From JAQVSH01 sp964349835 (GTDB lineage Bacteria; Bacteroidota; Bacteroidia; Bacteroidales; UBA4181): a stretch of DNA of 36,298 bases. Position numbers and translations under genes: made by a program. The stretch is taken from contig CAYGID010000013.1 in NCBI GenBank assembly GCA_964349835.1, forward strand, positions 1-36,298, given 5' to 3'. Under the pieces are notes generated by a model, which saw only the letters and a list, made by a program, of their open reading frames with translations, had not been told where the DNA came from and did no database searches. Shown here in pieces: positions 30,334 to 36,298 of the stretch; position 1 is the first letter of the stretch, and each line of letters begins with the position of its first letter.

Positions 30334-31494
30334 CTACTTGAAAATCTTGGGTGCAAACTCGTTGAGCGCACGGCGCCATGTAAGCCACTCATGGGCAGTT
30401 CCCTGCGATTCGTGGAACACAATATTTTTTATGCCGTGTGCCTGGAGCGCTTCGACCTGCGCTTTGGGGCTATTCTCTTCGGTTCCGGTGCTGATAAAGA
30501 GCAAATTCATCTGTTTGTTGAAAGCCTCAGCATCTTTGAAAACCCCGTTAAATGCATCCACGATGTTACCGTTGCCACGGGCAAAAAATCCGCTAAAAGT
30601 ACCCATCCAGGCAAACTTATCCATATTGGCAAAAACCGTAGAGGTGGTTTGGGCCCCGCCTCTCGATAACCCGGCCATGGCTCTGTTTTTCCGATCGGTA
30701 TAGGTACGGAAGGTTTTGTCGATATAGGGGATAAGGTTTTTGGCAAAGATTTCGGTTACATCGGCCGAGGCCCTTCTTACATCTGAGTTGGTTTTGATGT
30801 CGCCGCTAGGCATTACCACAATCATGGGAACCGCTTTGCCTGAGGCAATTAAACCATCCATAATATTGGCCATAAGACCTTGGTTCGACCAACCGTTTTC
30901 GTCTTCACCCCAACCGTGTACCAGGTAGAGAACGGGATATTTTTTGGAGGGATTCTGCTCATATTCGGCAGGCACATACACATTGATGTGACGCTCAAGG
31001 CCGTTAATATCCGACCAGTAATAGATGGAACGAACCTGGCCATGGGGAATCTCTTTATTAAACCTGTAGTAATTACCCTCCGGACCTTCGGGAACCTCAA
31101 CGCCCGACGACTCCCAATTGCTGCCGAAAAAGGCTTCGCTGTTGCGGTCCATCACGGCTACGCCATCAATCAGAATGGCATAGTAGTGGAAACCCACCAC
31201 CTGTGGATCGGAAACGCAACTCCAAACACCCTTCTCATCTTTCTGCATGTCGTACTTTTTGTTACAGAGGTCTACCTGCACCTTTTGTGCCGTGGGCGCA
31301 TTGACCCGAAACATAACTTGGCGCGTTTCGGCATTGACTGCCGGATACTGTGCCAAAAAAGTGTTGGTGGAGGAGGGCTTATAGCCAGCCGGCAGAGCCT
31401 CTGCCTGTTGACCGCCCATAATCCCGGCAAACTGAGCCGATGCAGTGCCGCAAATCATCAGCGCGGCAATCAGAATACGAAATCTGTTCTTCAT
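30334..31494 (-). CDS. CBM48 + CE1-type esterase (feruloyl/acetyl esterase-like)
   Basis: This 386-residue protein has a signal peptide (about 1-20, ending TASAQ). A CBM48-like Ig domain occupies about 45-120 (QVMFRVNAPTAQKVQVDLCN). An alpha/beta-hydrolase esterase domain starts about residue 155 (NVYVPAEYEQNPSKKYPVLY, then LVHGWGEDENGW). Nucleophile Ser277 lies in MAGLSRGGAQT, and His368 in GTAHEWLTWRRAL. This two-domain layout is common in Bacteroidota CE1 enzymes that remove feruloyl or acetyl groups from plant polysaccharides. It lies between the GH78 and GH29 genes. A 7/8 match to the -7 box (TACCTTTA, 31561-31554) precedes the start by 60 bases. Confidence 0.92.
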   Translation of the reverse strand: MKNRFRILIAALMICGTASAQFAGIMGGQQAEALPAGYKPSSTNTFLAQYPAVNAETRQVMFRVNAPTAQKVQVDLCNKKYDMQKDEKGVWSCVSDPQVVGFHYYAILIDGVAVMDRNSEAFFGSNWESSGVEVPEGPEGNYYRFNKEIPHGQVRSIYYWSDINGLERHINVYVPAEYEQNPSKKYPVLYLVHGWGEDENGWSNQGLMANIMDGLIASGKAVPMIVVMPSGDIKTNSDVRRASADVTEIFAKNLIPYIDKTFRTYTDRKNRAMAGLSRGGAQTTSTVFANMDKFAWMGTFSGFFARGNGNIVDAFNGVFKDAEAFNKQMNLLFISTGTEENSPKAQVEALQAHGIKNIVFHESQGTAHEWLTWRRALNEFAPKIFK

Positions 31495-31629
31495 AGTAGT
31501 TCTATTGATAGGTTAGTGAGTGCCGGGGCAAAACAACGGGGTGAACCCGGAAATAAAGGTAAAGAGACCCCATTCGCCGATGTTGTGATTTCAGATAAAT
31601 GATTTCAGAAAATAGACAAAAGAAAAGAT

Positions 31630-31662
31630 AATGCTCTAATGCGCTAAAGTTCTAATGCTCTA
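31630..31662. repeat. AATGCTCTA nonamers at the 3' end of the GH78 gene
   Basis: AATGCTCTA is found at 31630 and 31654, with a one-base variant (AATGCGCTA) at 31638. They lie 12 bases below the GH78 stop, in the same orientation and position relative to the gene as the array after the GH2 gene. The rest of the 180-base gap shows no strong feature. Confidence 0.85.
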
Positions 31663-31674
31663 AAAACTTAAAAG

Positions 31675-34434
31675 TTACTCGGTTGCAAATCGGTAACGGC
31701 CAGAGCCTATCTCTACTGCAATCTTTTGGTTCCCGTTTGCGAGCACCTTCATATCGGTTCGCCGGGTAACCGGAATGCCGCTTTCGTAGAGCGTTTGTTG
31801 GGAGGGCAGGGGAATGTGCACCACGGCACGGGTGTTACCGGGAATCTCGACTTCTATCTGAAAACGACCCTTCTCCCATTTCCACGACGATACAATTTTT
31901 CCATACGGCGATTTGTGCCATGCCGAAACATGGTTCAAGGTGCCGGTAGCCTGAGGAGAGATCTCAATGCCCCGAAACGCGCAGGTTTCGGGGGCTGGGC
32001 GGATACCGGCAGCGCCGCTGTAAAACCACTCCATCAGATGACCCAGCATACAGTGGTTGTTCGATACATCGCGTAGGGCGGCCCAAGATTCGGTTAATGA
32101 GGTGGCACCTTTGGCCAGTTGAAAGCCATAACCAGGCACATCATTCCGGTTGTTCATGTCGAAAATAAGGTCGGAACCCTCTTCCTGCTCTAACACTCTG
32201 AGCAGATAACGGAATCCTATATCGCCAGCGGTCAGGCTGTTGTTGTTGGCAGCAAAACCGGCCTTCAAATTGGCCACAACCGCATCTCTGTGCTCCAGGG
32301 GTACCAAATCCATATAGAGTGCCATGGCATTGGCGGTTTGACTGCCGGTTCCATACTGTTTGGTTTGGGCATCAAAGAATGTACGATTGAAAGCCGTTTT
32401 TACCTCAGCAGCCATCCGGCTCCAGCTATCCGACTCCTGTGTTAATCCGATCAGCGATGCTGTTTTAGAGAGGATAGAAAGGTCGTAATAGAAGATGGCT
32501 GTAGGGGTCAGCCCGCGGGGTGTCAGTTGCGATTCGCCAGGAAAAGCCGGGCCCAAATCGTACCAGTCGCCCAATCCATGCATAAGGATATGGCCGGAAG
32601 CTCGCGACGCAAGATAATTTGCGTAACGACTCATCATTTGGTAAGAAGTGCGCAGAATCCGGGTATCACCATACCATTGGTAGAGATACCAGGGCAAAAT
32701 GATGCCCGCGCTGCCCCATTCGGGAGAATCGCGGAACCCGCCTTGGAAGATGGGATACTCGGGCGCGATGTCGGGAATCATCCCGTTGGGTAGTTGGGCT
32801 TGCTTGATATCCTCCACCATTTTTGTATAGAATCGGGCAATATCGTAGTTGTAGCGGGTAGAGCTCCCCATCAGATGAGGCACCTCGAGCCAGCCGAGTT
32901 TTTCGCGATGGGGACAGTCGGTGTAGACACTGGCCATATTACTGCGAATGGCCCAGTCAATCAAATGGAATATCTGGTTGAAAAGGGGATTCGAGCAGGA
33001 GAACCTGCCTGTAGTTTCGGCCGAATTGCGCGTGTGTAGTCCCTCTACCGCCAGAATAACAGGGGTGTCATCGCCTTTGGAATTTGGCTTGAGAACACCT
33101 CCTTCCACCTGGAGGTAGCGGAATCCATAATAGGAGAAACGGGGCTGCCACTCCTCTACCCCTTGGCCCGAGAGCGTATATTCAAAGTAACAGGGGCCCC
33201 CCGATGCCTTTTGGGTCACCCGCCCCTTTTCGTCGATTAGTTCGCCGGGAATCAGTCGCACCTTTTGGCCACGTTTCCCACGAATCCTGATAAAGGGAAT
33301 GGCCGAAGCGTTTTGCCCCAAGTCGTACACAAAAATAGAATCGGCCACCCGGGTAACCGATACGGCCCGAAATCGTTCCATTACCCTGAGCGGCGTGGTG
33401 GTCTGCGAACGCAAAGCTGCAATGGGAGCCACCCGAAGCGCCGGTTGCCAGGAGCGGTCGTCGAAACCGGGCTCGTTCCAGCCGGTCTGCGCAAGCCGAG
33501 CGTCGTAATCTTCGCCCCCAAACACACTGCTGAAAAGAATAGGCCCCGCTGTTGCCCGCCAAGTGGTATCGCTTACTACCCGCTGCACAGATCCATCGGA
33601 ATACTCCAGCACCAGCGTGCAAATCATCTTGGGATAGCCATAGGTCTGTACACACTTACGATATCGTTCGCGGGGAATATGGAAGAAGCCGTTACCCAGC
33701 ATCACACCGGCAGCATTAACGCCTCGCTTCAGCAAACTGGTGATATCAAAAGTAACATACTGTGCAACAGAATCGTACTGCGTCCATGCCGGATCCAGAA
33801 AGTGGTTGCCCACCTTTTTTCCGTTCAAACTCAACTCAAACTGTCCCAACCCCGAAATGTAGGCGGTTGCCCGTTTAAGGGCTCCCCTCAATACAAACTC
33901 TTTTCGAAGAAGGGGCAATTTGTTTAGCCCTTTGTCGGGTCCATCGGGGCCTTCCCCATGAATTCCGGGCACGATCCGTTGAAAAGGGGTTATCTCCTCA
34001 AGCCCGATCCAATAGGCTCCGGCCCAGGAGGCCGGTGTAAAAAGTCCCATCGAGAAGGAGGCAGTAGGGCTCCAGAGCGAAAGCTCGCCGCGGTTGCTCC
34101 GGATGCGTACCTTATAAAAATAGAGCGTTCCGGGGAGCAGCGGAGCCCCCCGATATTCCACCAGCTGCGATTCGGACGAGGGTACCCATTCCGAATCCCA
34201 GAGGGTTCCCCTGTTGTTTTCGAGGTCGAACCGGCTTCCTGCCACCAATATCTGATAGGCCTCCTGTTCGACACCTCTCGCCGACGAAACAATCTCCCAC
34301 GAAAAACGGGGTGCCGACACCTCGAGTCCGAGAGGTTCCTCAGCATATTCACACCGTAACGACTCCACTCCGACTGAGCCTTGTAAGGGCATCCCAGCCA
34401 AAACAAACAGCAAAATAAGCACCACTCTACCCAT
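31675..34434 (-). CDS. GH78 family alpha-L-rhamnosidase
   Basis: This 919-residue secreted protein has a signal peptide (about 1-20). An N-terminal fibronectin-like domain runs SLRCEYAEEPLGLEVSAPRF to FYKVRIRSNRGELSLWS. Jelly-roll domains follow (SGLGQFELSLNGKKVGNHFL, then DPAWTQYD). The alpha/alpha barrel has YTDCPHREKLGWLEV with Asp506, Arg510 and Glu511; the Asp-Glu spacing of five matches the acidic residues of characterised GH78 enzymes. It probably removes alpha-L-rhamnose from pectin, arabinogalactan or plant glycosides. It is the first gene of the minus-strand enzyme series. A 13-bp palindrome lies 4 bases upstream of its start, and nonamer repeats follow its stop. Confidence 0.94.
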   Translation of the reverse strand: MGRVVLILLFVLAGMPLQGSVGVESLRCEYAEEPLGLEVSAPRFSWEIVSSARGVEQEAYQILVAGSRFDLENNRGTLWDSEWVPSSESQLVEYRGAPLLPGTLYFYKVRIRSNRGELSLWSPTASFSMGLFTPASWAGAYWIGLEEITPFQRIVPGIHGEGPDGPDKGLNKLPLLRKEFVLRGALKRATAYISGLGQFELSLNGKKVGNHFLDPAWTQYDSVAQYVTFDITSLLKRGVNAAGVMLGNGFFHIPRERYRKCVQTYGYPKMICTLVLEYSDGSVQRVVSDTTWRATAGPILFSSVFGGEDYDARLAQTGWNEPGFDDRSWQPALRVAPIAALRSQTTTPLRVMERFRAVSVTRVADSIFVYDLGQNASAIPFIRIRGKRGQKVRLIPGELIDEKGRVTQKASGGPCYFEYTLSGQGVEEWQPRFSYYGFRYLQVEGGVLKPNSKGDDTPVILAVEGLHTRNSAETTGRFSCSNPLFNQIFHLIDWAIRSNMASVYTDCPHREKLGWLEVPHLMGSSTRYNYDIARFYTKMVEDIKQAQLPNGMIPDIAPEYPIFQGGFRDSPEWGSAGIILPWYLYQWYGDTRILRTSYQMMSRYANYLASRASGHILMHGLGDWYDLGPAFPGESQLTPRGLTPTAIFYYDLSILSKTASLIGLTQESDSWSRMAAEVKTAFNRTFFDAQTKQYGTGSQTANAMALYMDLVPLEHRDAVVANLKAGFAANNNSLTAGDIGFRYLLRVLEQEEGSDLIFDMNNRNDVPGYGFQLAKGATSLTESWAALRDVSNNHCMLGHLMEWFYSGAAGIRPAPETCAFRGIEISPQATGTLNHVSAWHKSPYGKIVSSWKWEKGRFQIEVEIPGNTRAVVHIPLPSQQTLYESGIPVTRRTDMKVLANGNQKIAVEIGSGRYRFATE

Positions 34435-34437
34435 AGA

Positions 34438-34450
34438 TATACATTGTATA
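34438..34450. promoter_or_regulatory. 13-bp palindrome just upstream of the GH78 start
   Basis: TATACATTGTATA is a perfect odd palindrome ending 4 bases from the ATG at 34434. It resembles the TATACTTGTATG unit of the iteron array at 30216-30291, so the same regulator might bind both. Chance occurrence of so short a site is possible. Confidence 0.4.
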
Positions 34451-34497
34451 AGGATGTTTGGGGCAAGTCTCTCTTCCCTGATTACGCCACAGCACGC

Positions 34498-36267
34498 CTA
34501 TTCCGAAAACTGCACCAGTTGTTCGCGATAGGCCGTGAGCATCTTCGATTTAGAGAGAAATCCCATATATCGTCCCTTTTCAAGTACGGGAAGGTTCCAG
34601 GCTCCGGTCGATTCGAACTTACTCATAATCTCTTCGGCCGACTCGCCCATCTCAATAAATACCGGAATGGGGGTAATCAACTCCTTTACCCATACGGTAT
34701 CGTAAAGTTCGGGATTAAAAATCATCTCTCGCACATCGTCGAGCAGCACCACGCCGCGCATATGATTCTCCTCATCGACTACCGGGAAGAGGTTCCGTTT
34801 CGACCGCGAAATAACCTGCGTAAGTGCGCGGAGATTAGCTTCATAGCCAATGGTGGCAAAGTCGCGTTCTATCAACAACTCCGGCTTCATCAGAACGAGC
34901 ACCGATTTGTCTTTGTCGTGGGTCAGGAGATCGCCCCTTTTAGCCAATCGGTGGGTATAGATAGAATGGGGCCTGATATAGCGCGACACCATAAAAGCAA
35001 TTGTCGAAGTGAGGATAAGCGGAAGAAAGAGCGAATATCCCCCAGTAATCTCGGCAATCAGAAAGATGGCTGTAAGCGGCGCATGCATAACCCCGGCCAT
35101 CAACCCTCCCATGCCCACCAGGGCAAAGTTTTTTTCGCTCACCGATGTAAAACCGGCCAGATTGAGCGCGTGCCCGATAATAAAACCGGTTAGGCCTCCC
35201 ATAAAAAGGGTCGGAGCAAAGGTGCCCCCTACCCCGCCGGCACCGGTTGTGATACCGCAGGCAACCACCTTAGCAGCGAGCACAAGGGTAAGAAAAAGCA
35301 GAAGCATGGGTCCGTTATCGCGAAACTGATAAAAGAAGCTGTTGTGGGCTATCTCGGGAGAGTTTCCACTCAGAATCATCTGCATGGCCTCGTACCCTTC
35401 GCCGTAAAGCGAAGGAAAGAGGAAGATGAGCAGCCCGAGACCCAACCCGCCAATTGCCAGTTTTTTCCAACCCTGACGAATCCGGCCAAATCGCCCCTCA
35501 ATGGCAATAATTCCCCAGGTAAATGCCGCTGAAACAAAGGCGCAAACAATGCCCAAAATCAGGTAAAAGGGGATGTTGTTGAGCGAAAAGGGGTCGATCA
35601 TGGTAAAGTCGAACACCACCCCTTTGCCCAAAAGGAGGGTTGAGACGGTGGCACTGGTTACCGATGCAATTAAGAGATACCCCATGGAAGAGACCGTCAG
35701 GTCGAGCATAAAAATCTCGAGAACAAAAACTACACCCGCGATGGGGGCCTTAAAAATGCCGGCAATGGCTGCCGCAGCCCCACAGCCCAACAGAAGCGTC
35801 TGCGAACGGTAATTTAAGCGGAACCACTGCCCCAGGTTGGAGCCGATGGCCGAACCCGTAAGCACAATAGGCGACTCAAGCCCCACCGAACCGCCAAACC
35901 CGACGGTTAGCGTAGAGGCAACAATAGAGGCATAGGTATTATGTTTTTTCAGCTTGCTGTTCTTGCGCGAAATGGCATAGAGAATCCTCGTGATCCCATG
36001 CACAATATCCTCCCTGATAAAACCTTTTACGAAAACAACAGTAAGGAGAATGCCCACGAAGGGATAGGCCAGAAAAAGAAGGTTAACCGACGACCGTTCA
36101 ATATCTCCGGTAAGAAAAAGGGAGGTATAATGCACCGCATTCTTCAGAAGAACAGCAGCCAACCCCCCGGCCAATCCGGTTACAATACTCAAAACAACCA
36201 TAAGCCGGTTGTTAGGAACCGACCGTAGAAACACCCTCAGCGGTCGGAGAAAACCTTGCTCACTCAT
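34498..36267 (-). CDS. ClC-family chloride channel/antiporter with C-terminal CBS pair
   Basis: This 589-residue inner-membrane protein carries the ClC selectivity pattern GSVGLESP, with the gating Glu131 present, which favours a Cl-/H+ exchanger. IFKAPIAGVVFVLE and GAGGVGGTFAPTLFMGG are the other filter segments. Two CBS domains follow (about 440-510 and 525-589), likely sensing nucleotides or ionic state. The length fits CBS-containing bacterial ClC proteins. It is separated from the GH78 gene by 63 bases on the same strand, with no evident functional link to the sugar enzymes. The ATG at 36267 lies only about 30 bases from the window edge, so the promoter is not visible. Confidence 0.93.
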   Translation of the reverse strand: MSEQGFLRPLRVFLRSVPNNRLMVVLSIVTGLAGGLAAVLLKNAVHYTSLFLTGDIERSSVNLLFLAYPFVGILLTVVFVKGFIREDIVHGITRILYAISRKNSKLKKHNTYASIVASTLTVGFGGSVGLESPIVLTGSAIGSNLGQWFRLNYRSQTLLLGCGAAAAIAGIFKAPIAGVVFVLEIFMLDLTVSSMGYLLIASVTSATVSTLLLGKGVVFDFTMIDPFSLNNIPFYLILGIVCAFVSAAFTWGIIAIEGRFGRIRQGWKKLAIGGLGLGLLIFLFPSLYGEGYEAMQMILSGNSPEIAHNSFFYQFRDNGPMLLLFLTLVLAAKVVACGITTGAGGVGGTFAPTLFMGGLTGFIIGHALNLAGFTSVSEKNFALVGMGGLMAGVMHAPLTAIFLIAEITGGYSLFLPLILTSTIAFMVSRYIRPHSIYTHRLAKRGDLLTHDKDKSVLVLMKPELLIERDFATIGYEANLRALTQVISRSKRNLFPVVDEENHMRGVVLLDDVREMIFNPELYDTVWVKELITPIPVFIEMGESAEEIMSKFESTGAWNLPVLEKGRYMGFLSKSKMLTAYREQLVQFSE

Positions 36268-36298
36268 GAATCCATTGATAATTGCAGTAAAACAGGCA

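Overview
The window looks like a chromosomal segment of a member of the Bacteroidota (Bacteroidales-like). Three things suggest this. Most genes lack strong Shine-Dalgarno sequences. Several starts are preceded by the Bacteroidota sigma -7 box TAnnTTTG (perfect matches at 57-64, 5471-5478, 9791-9798, 11351-11358, 14412-14419, 14493-14500 and 23185-23192). The gene content also fits: lipoproteins, GH2/GH29/GH78/GH127/GH146 enzymes and S41 lipoprotein peptidases. No rRNA, tRNA, transposase or CRISPR array is visible. Coding density is very high and no gene-free stretch exceeds about 180 bases.

Layout. (1) 21-1197: a short, AT-richer, tightly overlapping three-gene cassette on the plus strand. 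It encodes an XRE-type DNA-binding protein with a DUF3791-like tail, a DUF3990-like protein with ADP-ribosyltransferase-like motifs, and a small acidic partner. It looks like a toxin-antitoxin module. (2) 1223-5451, minus: two membrane-anchored SGNH hydrolases and an MBOAT acyltransferase with overlapping ends, a probable surface-glycan O-acylation operon. (3) 5584-17956: mostly housekeeping and transport genes. They are a small secreted protein, nadD, an S41 peptidase lipoprotein, an ABC-F ATPase, a POT-like MFS transporter, an MscS channel, a SAM methyltransferase followed by a MATE transporter, a sialate O-acetylesterase-family enzyme, an Xaa-Pro aminopeptidase and a Dabb-domain lipoprotein. 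(4) 18089-34434, minus: seven consecutive secreted carbohydrate-active enzymes, in transcription order GH78, a CBM48+CE1-type esterase, GH29, GH146, GH9, a GH127-family-like enzyme and GH2. (5) 34498-36267: a ClC chloride transporter with CBS domains.

The carbohydrate cluster would together remove rhamnose, fucose, beta-L-arabinofuranose, galactose and ester groups. A decorated plant glycan (pectic or arabinogalactan type) or a plant glycoside is the likeliest target. No SusC/SusD pair, sensor or sigma factor lies within the window, so it is either the enzyme half of a larger locus or an orphan cluster.

The most unusual features are repeats. The GH2 gene carries three separate in-frame tandem-repeat expansions (24-bp, 15-bp and 24-bp units) placed in loops. 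Several genes have their 3' ends, including the stop codon, repeated just downstream. Heptamer and nonamer repeats occur between genes. A 20-bp iteron array ending in a perfect 18-bp palindrome sits upstream of the GH29 gene. The three-gene ADP-ribosyltransferase-like cassette, with its palindromic promoter, is the best candidate for an under-described system.
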